NCBI GenBank assembly: GCA_900155495.1
Contig: FTLJ01000491.1
Coordinates: 1-26,205 of the forward strand
Length of the DNA: 26,205 nucleotides
Direction: 5' to 3'
Origin: Porogramme epimiltina
Lineage: Eukaryota; Basidiomycota; Agaricomycetes; Polyporales; Polyporaceae
Position numbers and translations under genes: made by a program. Positions 1-9,812 of this stretch are shown here, in pieces; position 1 is the stretch's first letter, and every line of letters starts with the position of its first letter. Under the pieces are notes generated by a model. The model was not told the origin of the DNA. It saw nothing but the letters and a program-made list of their open reading frames with translations, and did no database searches.

Positions 1-1967
1 GGTGGAGGATGGGGCGGGGGCGGGGACGGGGCGGGCGGAGAGGAAGACGTTGGGCGGGAGAGAAGGAGAAGAGAGCTGGGCCTGGCTTGGACTCGCTCGC
101 AGGGCGCCGTCGTTGGCTGCCATCGGCTCGCCCAATCCGTCTGCTTTGTTCGACCTGTGACGTCTTCCCCCATCATCCCCGTCACCCACGTCACGCGCCC
201 CTTCCCCCGCGGGCATCCCCACCTCTGCCCTGGGCCAAAACGCGGCACGCAGGGCTCATTCCCCGTCCAACGCGTCACACACGGACAGCCAGTGTCCCTC
301 GGAGGTCCATAGCGCGCGTTCACGCCGGCGCACGAACCTGATTCGAGCGACCACGGGGACGCGATGCCTGGTCTGATGTGTGCCAAATGCGGCAGAATGA
401 GGGGAGGGTGACGGTCACAGCTGCGTAAGCGGCACCTCATCATCCCGCAGATTAAACCATCTGTCAGGAACGTCAGCCTTGCGACTGCCCTCGAGCATGC
501 GGGCTCGGCCACGGACATCTCCCCTCGCCCAGTCATCCCCCACGACAAACGTCACCCGCCCCGACGACGTCCTCCACCTCGACCATGCCCGCCGCCAGCC
601 GTCCATCGTCCACAACCTCCCCAACTCCCAAATCCCCCCCTCCCCGCCCTTCCGCCCTCCGCCGCGGCGCACCCTCCATCGGCGGCGAAACACCCAAACT
701 CCTCCGCGCACGCTGCTGCGTTCAATTAATGTAACGGCACAGCGCGCCCGCCACCACCATCGTAATTTATCCCGCCCATGACGGATCTCGCGATCGCGAT
801 CCCACACCCCGGGTCCCGGCGCCTCCTGCCCCCCCACCTGCCCCCTGCCGGCCGCGGCACTTTAGCCAAACCCGGGCATGCCGCACAGGCGCACCACCAC
901 CACGCCCCCGCCAGCGGCCAGCCTCCGCCTCGCAAAGGTTGCCGGAGGGCCGGTTGCCGACCCTGCGCGGCGCGTCGACTTCCCCGGCGCGCGCGCGCGC
1001 TCGCCCGCGTCCGGTCTGTGCTGTTGGGCTTTCGAGAGCTTCATTCCGCTGCCCGTCACGCGCGCGGGTGCGAACATTGAGCAGCGCACCCGCCGCCCGC
1101 GCGCACACACACTCCGCCCGCCAACGACGCTCTAAATTGCGGGCGCCGTAGCGAACAACAAGTACAAGTAGCCATAGTACATACATAGGCGCGTCGCGAT
1201 CGGCGCGCGCGTCCCGGAATGGCGCGCGCACAACGCGCGCCAAATCCAGAGCGACCGACCACCGGCGATGGCAATCGCATTCGAGAGTGTTGACGACCGT
1301 CGCCCTCCCGACATTTTTTAGCTTCTCAGATCTCACTGCTAAGTACTTATATAAGTAGTGCGCGTTGCTTAATGAAGCTCGCTGGTGCCGCCCTTACCAA
1401 CCCCCCTCCCCGCCCAAGAGAGCCTGAACCTGCGCAGTGCGCATCGACGACGGTCGCGCGGCCCCGAGGCGACACCGTATACGCGCGCCTCCATTTGGGA
1501 CGCCGCGGCGCGGTGGTGCGCAAATGGTGGCACGCACTGTGGCGTCATAGGCTCATGTCCCTTCTCGGACTGGGACACGATCGGCGATCGCGCGACGCGC
1601 GAGCAATAGGAGCTCAAGGGGGCCGCCGTGTGCGTGCGTGTATGTGAGACACCGGGGGGAGGCGCCGTGACGTGCGACGGAAAGCAATTATAATCTCTGT
1701 CGGAGTCGGAGGGACATGCAAAGACGACAGCTGGGAGAGACGGCGCGCGAGATGAACACTCAACAGATGCGCAGATGAGCCGAATACGGCCTCGGGACGT
1801 CGGACGGGACGCACGTCAATCCTCCATTGCAATAGCCTGCATACTGCGTGTCACGTCCAAGGCAGAAACGCCAATCCTACGTCGTGGCGCCTGTCCCAGC
1901 CCTGAGCACTGAGTGATCAATTCTGCCGCTGAGCACGAACGCGCACACGAACGAACACGCACATACC
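1..1967. other. GC-rich stretch without a supportable gene
   Basis: Many overlapping open frames exist on both strands, but they are Arg/Pro/Ala-rich translations of GC-rich DNA. None shows a recognisable domain, a consistent exon chain or a clear start context. It may hold the 3' flank of the dihydrouridine synthase gene (which ends at 1968 on the minus strand) and the regulatory region of a neighbour outside the window. The one distinctive signal I see is a palindromic TATA sequence near 1344-1357. Confidence 0.5.
1344..1357. promoter_or_regulatory. Perfect 14-bp palindrome containing a TATA box
   Basis: The sequence TACTTATATAAGTA equals its own reverse complement, and TATATAAG is a good TATA box on both strands. 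It lies in an otherwise GC-rich region. No convincing gene starts within 200 bases on either side, so its target is unknown; a promoter or a binding site for a dimeric factor are both possible. Confidence 0.3.
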
Positions 1968-3853
1968 TCACGTCATACCCATCGCCGCGAACGCCTCGCC
2001 CAGCTCCCCGCCCGCCTCCGCGCCCGCCTCCGCGTCCCCGCACGCATCTCCGCTGCCACCACCGCGCCCCGCCCGACGCCGGCCATCATCATCATCATCA
2101 ACGTCATCCTCCCCATCTCCTCCCGCCTCTCCATCACCGATGTCCACACCCTCATCGGGCGCGAGCCCGCGCCACCGTTGCACGCGCCCGCGGAGGAGCG
2201 CCTCCACGTCGTCCACGGACGCACACCGTCCGAGCGCGGCGCGGAACCGAGCGTACCACGGGCGGCGGCCGCTGTGTAACGTGCATTCCATCAGCGGGGC
2301 TGTCGGGCAGAGGCGAAAAAGAGGAAGACGGGGGGCAGCGTGCGAGCAGCGACGCACCACTGGTGCTCGACAAAGTGCCTAACGTGTGTCTGGACGGTCT
2401 GCAGCGTCGCCGTGCCGGGGTGCTCGCGGCACAAGTCCAAGTACTCGAGCGAGATAGCGACAGGGTCGGGCACGACGTCCGCGAAGAGGCTGCCCCAACC
2501 TCCGTCAGCACGACCTCCAAGCCTCCCGTATGCGCAACATACCACGGATTCGCGAGGAGCGCCTCCCCGACCATGACCCCGTCCGCCCCAGTCTCCTCCG
2601 CATTGCCCGCCACGTCCGCCGTTCTCCTCACGTTGCCGTTGCTCACCACCGGGATCTTCACGGCACTCTTGAGCGCCTTGACCTGTGCGAGGTCCGCCGC
2701 GCCCGCCCGCCGGCGGCGCGCAGAGACGTGGCGCGCGTGCAGCGTGAGCCACGATGCGCCTGCGGCCTCGAGGCGCGCGCCGAGGAGGGGTGTCGTGGAC
2801 GCGTCTTGGCAGAGTCTGAGCTTGACAGAGACCGGGACCGGGAGGGAGTGCGAGAGGGCGGAGACTGTGGGTGAGGGGGGTAAGCGCAGTTCTTCGTTCT
2901 CGGTGCACGCTCAACGGAAATATGGGGGAGAGGGTACAGATGTGGGTCTGCATACCCCGGCTTGTCGGGACTCGCGGCAGGAGCTCGAGAAGGATCTCAA
3001 GCGAGAAAACAGGAGAGCAACTGTGTCTTTAGAACCCCCGATACCAGAGACGCTATGTAACACCACATGAACAGACCAAACCCTACAGCGGATATTGTTC
3101 CAGACGTGCCGAGACGAATACGGGGGGCAGGGTCAGGTTCAAAAGTGTCTAGTCGAACTTTTCTGAAGGGCACGGGTGTTCGTGGAGTCGTGGCGGCTTT
3201 CTCGGGGAAAGGATAGCTCGTCGCAGCATGGTTGGTCCGCAGCGCACCCTCGGGATCGACCCCAAGGAACCACCAAACATACAACGACAAGATGCCGCAG
3301 CATCTATCCGAGGAGCACCGCACACCACAACCGCTCCCCGAGAACTGTCCGTTTCGAGCGGAACAGAGACATGTCGGCAAAGCGAGTACTCACCAATCTG
3401 TTCGACGAGCGGCCAGTCCTTCTGTCCGAGCAAGTATCCACCGTAGTGGCCCTCGCGCGCAGCGTCCTGCGGACAGCCCAAGTTGAGGTCTATACTTCTT
3501 CACCGCCGCTTTGGTGAGCCTCTCTCTCAACAGCCCCGGTGCGCACGAGGCAGAGTAGAACACGCACCTATGGCATCTGCACGGTCCACCACGGTCCGCG
3601 CAGCGCGCACGACTGTCTCCGGGTCGTTCCCGCACAGCTGGACGACGACGGGGGCGTCGGGGCCATCGCGGAGACCACGGGTGTGGAATGCGAGGTAGTC
3701 CGGGTCGTCCAGAAGGCGTTCCGGGAGGAACATCTGGGTGTATGCGAGGGAGGCGTTATATTTGCGCACAAGGAGGCGAAAGGGGAGATCGCTCTGGTTG
3801 ACCATCGGTGCGGCTATTCGAGACAGATCGAGGCCGTGCGGTGTGGGTGACAT
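1968..3853 (-). CDS. DUS1: tRNA-dihydrouridine synthase, Dus1 type (positions 16/17)
   Basis: FMN-dependent enzyme that reduces uridine to dihydrouridine in the tRNA D-loop using NAD(P)H. Exons on the minus strand are 3853-3568, 3489-3394, 2864-2543, 2489-2358 and 2271-1968. They sum to 1140 nt (379 aa) and every junction closes in frame with GT-AG ends. Visible motifs are IAAPMVNQSDLPFR near the N terminus (FMN barrel strand 1), VVVQLCGNDP, the signature LNLGCPQ with catalytic Cys about 101, VSVKLR (Lys about 142), LTLHAR (His about 170) and SNGNV (about 202-206). AREGHYGGYLL following the Cys motif is typical of the Dus1 rather than Dus2 or Dus3 branch. The C-terminal 70 residues are Gly/Asp/Ala-rich low complexity with an Asp run. 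Intron 2 is 529 nt against 53-86 nt for the others. The family is clear; the last exon is less certain because it is low complexity. Confidence 0.9.
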
Positions 3854-4875
3854 GCTGTTCGACTTTGTGCTAATGAGTCAAAGCTGTAGCCGTGTGTAGC
3901 TGTCGAGTGGGCGATGGAAGAGGTTGAGGTGAGATGGAGGAGAGGCAGATATGTCTTGTCTCGTCTGGGCTGCACAAGCATGATCTAAGATCTAAGATAA
4001 GGTTTTGAGGGGGGCGGTAATCTCCGTGATCCACCTCCAGCTCTCCGCTACCCCAACTGCTCTGCTGAGTCTCCTCTCTGTTCTGTTCTGAGATGCGCCG
4101 CCATTCCTCGACATGGATGCTATGTCCATTCCCTTCCGGTGCGCATTTGCAACGTCTACAGCTTTGATATTCCTGCTGGTCATCGACACGCCCACCTGAT
4201 CGTCTGGATGGGTCCGAGGAAGCTTCTGCGGCCAGCCAATGCGCGCGCGGAGTTGACGCGAGGCTGCAGCTGCCCGCGTGATGCAGCCGCGCCCCCGAAT
4301 CAAGGTGTGCACCCGAGCTGTCTTCACCAGGAAGGGCACCGACGGGTCAGATGACGCATGGCGGTGGAGACCCCCGGCGCCGTCTATGTATGTCCTCTCG
4401 ACCGCCGCTGCGGCTCAAGTGATGCCACACGCGCACGTATTCCCGGCGCGTGCCCCCTCCGCCGGTTCTCGACGGGCGAGCGCACACGCTTGCATCGTAC
4501 AGCCCGACGCCGCGTGGCCACGGGGACGGTGGATGACGCACACCGGAACGAGGCCCGGGGGGCGTTGCGGGCTGGCAGGCGAGACGAAACGGGGCCGGCG
4601 GGAGGGACCGAGAGCGCGCGAGATGGGTGTTTTCTTTGATCGCGACGTCCGAAGCCCATCCTGTCTTCTTGACCGCCTGCTGGGTCGCCTCCCCCGCCCA
4701 TATAAGCTTCCCGCCCCCTTCCGCCGTTCTTCCTCCCCTCGCCACCCCGCAGTCCTTCTCTTGTACACCTCCTCTCCCCCTCCGCACTCCACCATCCGTT
4801 CTTCAAGCGCTACCTCTTCCACTTCTCCCTCGACACGACCTATTCACGCTCTTCACGTCCCCAAAACCTTCCCCC
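3854..4875. promoter_or_regulatory. Divergent promoter region between DUS1 and the CFEM gene
   Basis: About 1 kb between two genes transcribed away from each other. On the plus side there is a TATA box at 4701, then a C/T-rich leader. A CCAAT sequence lies near 4235. Three overlapping copies of an ATCTAAG-like word occur near 3984-4000. I see no coding frame that is supported by homology here. Confidence 0.5.
4701..4706 (+). promoter_or_regulatory. TATA box of the CFEM gene
   Basis: TATAAG sits 175 nt upstream of the proposed ATG (4876). It is followed by a long pyrimidine-rich stretch (about 4710-4870), the usual arrangement for a well-expressed fungal gene; transcription would be expected to start around 4730-4740. 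Confidence 0.55.
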
Positions 4876-6074
4876 ATGACCTACAAGACGACACCCTTGA
4901 CGATGCTCTCCCAGCAACCCCGCTGGGTCCTTCTCTCTCTCTTCCTCATCCTCTGGTCCTGGTCCTCCGGCTTTAGACGCGACGCCGGACGCGCAAAGGC
5001 GCTCGGGCTCGGCGTCGAGGCCCACGCGCACCCACTCGAGAAAATCTGGCTAAAGAGGCGAGCTGTCGGACTCCCAGAATGCGCACAACAGTGTGCGTTG
5101 AATGCGTCCAGCACCGTTGGCTGTGGGGACGGGTTGTGAGTACTCGTTCAACTGTTTCTCCGGGACTGGTATGCGTGTGGGGAGGAATGAACATTCGTTC
5201 CGTTTGCCCCCAGGGGCGTGCGCTCCGGGCAAGGGTCATACCACCGTGTTTTGCACTCGCGCTTGTTGCTCAGCTGCTCCCTAAAGCGCCCTCGTTGCAC
5301 GTCTGAACGTTGCCGCTCACGAAACATTCAGGAACTTCTTGTGCGCGTGCCACAACCCGGCCTTCATGATCGACGCAGTGAACTGTATGACGACCGCGTG
5401 CACCACTGGAGAGAAAATAACCGGTCAAACAGACCTGCAGGATGCTTGTCGACTCGTCGGTGAGCATTTGGTTTCGTGTGTCATCGATATAAATATGCGC
5501 CCTGACAGTAATCACGCCTCTAGGGACCTCCGTCTCGGGCGGTCCGACAAGCCTCTCCCATAGTTCTACCTCCATTTCCTCTGGTACGCATCCGCTTGTT
5601 CTCTTCTGTAACCATACCTCAACGTGATGCATATAGGAATACCCCCAGTCTCCCCACCCGGGTCCTCAGGGACGTCCAGCCAAGCCACGGTCACCGTCAC
5701 GACGACCGTCTCCGGCTCGTCCCCCGCGACCACCCACCCGTCCAGCACCGCGACCATCACCGTGACCTCCGGTGGTACGTCCCTTCGCTGCCTCGTCCAC
5801 TTTCCCTACCATTGCTCACCGCTTCCCCTCGCCAGGCTCCACGCTCACCACGACGGTGCTCACGAGCGCCGCGGGGGCCTCGACGTCGGGAGCCGGCACC
5901 CCGTCCACAGTCACAACCACGAGCACCAGACCCGCCGCACCCGAGAACGGGAGCACGAGCACAAGCGCCGCCGGGAGCTCCGGTACGAGCGACGCTGTCG
6001 CGCTCCATCTGGAGCTTCGGGGGCTCGCAGGCGCGCTCGCCGCCGCATGCATTGGGGTCGCGCTAGGTCTCTGA
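4876..6074 (+). CDS. CFEM-domain, probably GPI-anchored cell-surface protein
   Basis: Exons 4876-5135, 5332-5459, 5524-5583, 5637-5774 and 5836-6074 sum to 825 nt (274 aa), all GT-AG and in frame. Residues 16-31 (WVLLSLFLILWSWSSG) form a signal peptide; a second Met at residue 10 would be an equally good start. A CFEM domain spans about 65-130 with eight Cys at 69, 73, 83, 91, 93, 105, 110 and 126; core motifs are GLPECAQQC and FLCACHNPAFM. Asp85 lies just before the CxC motif, in the region where haem-binding CFEM proteins carry their iron ligand, so haem binding is possible but not shown. The remaining 140 residues are Ser/Thr/Gly-rich, as in O-glycosylated wall stalks, and end in a hydrophobic segment (LAGALAAACIGVALGL) suited to GPI attachment. 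Known roles of the family are haem/iron uptake, adhesion and effector function; which applies here cannot be told. Intron 1 (196 nt) is long. Confidence 0.9.
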
Positions 6075-6788
6075 TCACGATATCTTCGGCCGGGCGCGTC
6101 TCTTGGTTTCTAGTCGGACCGGGGAGGGCGCGCCTCCCCGGGCTTGTTGTATGTATGTATGATGTGTACGTCTATCCTTTGCTGTGTTGTATCTCTAGCT
6201 GTTGTACTCGATCTCCATCTGCAGTCTTGTATGTCATCCCTGTCGAAGAAGCCCCCGGCTTCCCGTGCCCTTCCCTGCTGCGATCAGTCCGTGTTCGGGT
6301 TCCCCATGCAAAGAAGACCGGTCGCATATGAGTCACATTCAGGCATGATACACTTCTCTGCATTCCCAACCACCGGGGTTACGCGGCACAGTGCCTCGGG
6401 CCTGCGGCTCCGTACCGCCGTTGGAGAATCGAGGTGTGGCATCCCCTGAACGACCGGTTCACGAAGACCACCCTCGCATGCATCCGTAGTGTCCTAAAGT
6501 GATCCAGGACCGTCCATCATACGGCCCGCGCCGAGCCGCCCGGAGCTGGACTGGCCATCGAGGCTTGACAAGCGTGGGCGCCGCATCTGTTGACTGAATA
6601 TCGCACGCCAGGCACAACGCCATTTTAGGTGTGCTAACGCAACCCGGAGGTGACTTGATCTCACCTCGCCAGTGATCTTCCTGTGCAGCTTCTGTTGGCC
6701 AGGGGCCTCTTCCTCCCCCGCGCTCAAACAGTTAAATGTTGAATGATACGCATGCGCTTTCACCCCCACAGCCACTCAGCGATCCCCC
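6075..6788. other. Intergenic region; upstream part of the left duplication copy
   Basis: From about 6097 this DNA aligns by eye with 9377-9812, upstream of the second F-box-like gene. Shared words include CTGCGATCAGTCCGTGTTC and CTCAAACAGTTAAA. It therefore holds the promoter of the F-box-like gene that starts at 6789. No separate gene is seen. Confidence 0.6.
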
Positions 6789-8610
6789 ATGAAGGCAATT
6801 CGCAAGTTGCTCAGCCCTACCACCCGCAAGGCCCCGCGAGGCGCGGACCCGCAGGCACCTGCGGCCAGGGAAAAACCAGGCCCGCCACCTCCAAAGGCCC
6901 GCCCCGAGCTCCCGCCCGCGATCTGGGAGTACGTCATCACCCTCATCATCTTCTTCAGCAACCAACCCTCCGACCCCACACACGAAGCCTGGCTGCGCAC
7001 CCTGCACGCCTGCACGGGCGTCTGCAGAGCCTGGCGCGCCTCCGCGCGCCGCTTCGCGCAAAACGACGACACGCTCCTCGTCAACTCGACCTTCCTCGGC
7101 GTCCTCGCAGATGCACTCAACTCCAGCCCCGCGCTTGGCGCGTCCCTCCGCGCGGTGCACCTCCTGTGCGCCTCCGCCAACGCGCGCGGCGCGCTCGGGT
7201 ACCACGCGCACAACGCCGCGACGCGCTTCCTGCCCGCGCTCGCGCCGCACGTGCGCCTCCCGCGCCTCGCGGAGCTCGCGCTCCTCGGGGGCACGCGCGT
7301 GCACGGCGACGCGCCCGACGTCGGGGACGACGTGGCGCTCCTCCCGCACCTGCCCCTCCCGCGCGACCTGCCAGCGGTGTACGGGCGCTGGGCGGGCCAG
7401 ATTCGGGTGCTGGGCGTCGCGGGCGTGACGTTCGCGCAGTTCGGCGACCTCGCGCGGCTCGTGGCGTGCTTCCCGCGTGTTCGGGAGCTCAAGCTCGCGG
7501 GCGTACGTTGGTCGGACGTGGGTGACGTCCCGGAGTGCATGGAGCGAGGCGACGGAGGGTTTCTGGGGAGCCTCAAGAAGCTCCTGGTGCGTTTCTCTGC
7601 ATGCGCGCGTGGCGGGTATACTAATGCTTGCTGAACCGTGAGCAGATGGGCAACCTCCTCCCGGAAGGCTCAGAGCGCATTCTGCGCGCGCTCAAGCCAG
7701 AAGCGCCCCAAGAGTTCACGTCGTGTTTATTCTACGATGAGACTCATTCGGAAGGTGCGCTCATTCCCCGCACGTCCCACATGCCCCCCGCGCTGAACCA
7801 TACATCGCCATAGGGACGCGTCCCAAGTTCATCCCCCTAGACCTCGCGAGGGCGACGCATCTCAGCCGCCTCACACTCGGTGGCATCAGCAAGCTCACCG
7901 ACCCCGCGTCCGTACAAGCGATGCTCGGTGCGCTCCGCACAACCCTGAGCTCGTGGCGACCGGATGCCGCCGCGGGCGCTCTTTACCTAGAGCTTGGCGT
8001 CTCCGCGGTCCCCGTGCCGGAGTACGAGCAGTGGGTCGGCAGTGAGCCGCTCGCGGGGAACCCCCCGAAGCTAAGCGAGTGCAAAGCGTTCTTGAAGGAG
8101 CTAGGCCAGATCATCAAGGAGGAATGCCCGCGTGCGTAACTGCTTCGTCTTGCTAGCGAAGTCTAGTGAGAAACTCACTTCACGCTCGTCTAGGACTGCC
8201 CCTCGAAACTCTTCTCGTGACGTTTACGAACGTCCCCGGCCCAGTGGAGAACGCGAACTACTGGCGCCCTTTCTTCAAGAACCACGTGTTCCCAACCGGG
8301 ATGCCGGCGTTGAGCGACAGGCTTATTTTCAGTAAGTGCAAGCTTGTTTCTCTTACCTATTGCGTCGCATTCAGGACTCCGTACGACACTCACGCCCCCA
8401 TCGGATAGAATTCAGGTCGGATTTAAGATGGCATCAAGAGAGTTCTGACCTCGACGGGGACACCCAGTGATACGGTCGATAGTGGCCCGGTGTGGGAAGC
8501 TGCGCTAGCGTGCCTCATGCTCGTCAGCAGCCGTGCATCAAGTAGTAGGTTTATCGGAAACCTAATAACGCAACCACGCCCCTAGGCGTAAAATTAATCG
8601 AAGAAGCTAG
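6097..8610 (+). repeat. Left copy of a tandem segmental duplication
   Basis: The block contains one complete F-box-like gene plus upstream and downstream DNA, and is colinear with 9377-11612. Similarity begins just after the CFEM gene (GTCGGACCGGGGAGGGCG here, GTCGGACTGGAGAAGGGCG in the other copy) and fades after CCTAATAACGCAACCACGCC near 8561-8580. Edges are approximate because they were judged by eye. Confidence 0.75.
6789..8470 (+). CDS. F-box-like protein, first tandem copy
   Basis: Exons 6789-7586, 7646-7754, 7814-8131, 8194-8331 and 8409-8470 sum to 1425 nt (474 aa) with GT-AG introns of 59-77 nt; intron 1 contains a clean TACTAAT branch site. Residues 41-90 resemble an F-box (LPPAIWEYVI, then TGVCRAWRA), the module that docks substrate receptors to SKP1-cullin ubiquitin ligases. 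The rest has leucine-rich short motifs (FPRVRELKLAGVRW) typical of fast-evolving agaricomycete F-box proteins, but no repeat family I can name. The start MKAI was chosen because it is conserved in the second copy. Codons are extremely GC-rich at third positions, more than in the second copy. The stop (TGA, 8468) falls where the second copy has CGA, so this protein is about ten residues shorter. Function and target are unknown. Confidence 0.8.
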
Positions 8611-9812
8611 ACTGTGGTCGGTAGATTCGATCGCGTCCTCTTTTTCCGTGGCCCTTGGGTAGAAATTAATAAGGAGGAAGGGTGTGTGGTCTCTAGTTAC
8701 CGGGTGGACGATCGTGACCAATACTACGGGCTTGTGCCTGATACCTATAATGAGCGAAGGGCAGAGCGAACGGCCAGCTACTACGTATACGATTGACTTA
8801 CAGAGATGTACCTCCAAACTGCCGCTCTGGCGCCCGGAAGCCGGAAACGCCTCCTGAGCTTTCTCGCGCCATACACTGGCAGCCCTGGTGACATCTGGCT
8901 TCACCGTCGGCGGAAATCGCATCTCCACACGAATATTATTGATCGTTCTTCGCCTCAAATCGATATCTGAATCGCACAAGGGTCTAATCAGTCGGATGAA
9001 GCTCACGTATGACTCGAAGCCCTAGACCTCTCGGGCTGAGGCCTAAGTAGCGGCAGCGGCGTAGATGGAAAACACCCGGAATGGCCCTGTCACATGATTG
9101 ATTACCTGTTTCGGTTTGGCTTACTAAACTTACGCTCTACGATACACTTAGTTACTTACTCTTTCAAGTTCACCAGACACCCAAGGGGCCTCGCCCAGTA
9201 ATGGGTCGGTGCTCGCGGGTCTCTTCTCCTCCTCGCTTGTCCTCCTACGTGTGACTCTCGACGCGGCACGCCGATCATTACAGTTTGGTTCGTCCGCCAA
9301 ACCCCATCTGGAAGTATGGCCGCGTGAGCCCGAGCCCTCGTTCTCGGCCCTCCCCTCTTCCCCAGTGGTCAGGAGTGTCTTTTGATTCCTTGTCGGACTG
9401 GAGAAGGGCGCCTCCCAGATATGTACGTTTATTCCTTGCTGTCTTGCGCCTCTAACTGCTGTACTCGATCCCATTGAAGTATTGTATATAGGTCATCCCC
9501 GTCACTTGAAGGAGCCCCGGGTTTTGGAGTCCTGTTCTTCGATGCTGCGATCAGTCCGTGTTCAGATTCCTGGTGGGAAGAAGACTGGACGCGAACTGAT
9601 CCTTGACAACCGTGGGCGCTGCACCTGTTCGTTGAGTATCGTATCTTAGGCACGACCACAGTTGCAGTGAGGGCTAATACAACCTATCTAGTTCACCCGT
9701 GATATTCTTGCGCAGCGAGTCTGTTGGACCCTTCTTTCCCCATGCTCTCAAACAGTTAAAGGCCAAACGATATGAGCGCGCTTTCTCCTCCACAGCTACT
9801 CACCGATCCCCC
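8471..9812. other. Spacer between the duplicated F-box-like genes
   Basis: The first 140 bases and everything from about 9377 belong to the duplication copies. The middle (about 8611-9376) has no matching partner in the window and no open frame with a recognisable protein. I see no RNA gene. Confidence 0.5.

Noticed and set aside
9..341. 110-codon Arg/Gly-rich frame at the window start
   Set aside because: GC-rich low-complexity translation with no domain, start context or splice partner.
1913..3070. 385-codon plus-strand frame, longest in the left part
   Set aside because: It is the antisense shadow of the dihydrouridine synthase exons, with Pro/Arg/His-rich composition and no domain.
4278..4976. 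232-codon plus-strand frame overlapping the CFEM start
   Set aside because: It overlaps the promoter and first CFEM exon in another frame, is Pro/Ser/Arg-rich, and lacks homology; the CFEM frame explains the region.
8551..9006. 151-codon minus-strand frame in the spacer of the duplicated genes
   Set aside because: No domain, and it partly covers the duplicated downstream flank, where the other copy does not keep the frame.
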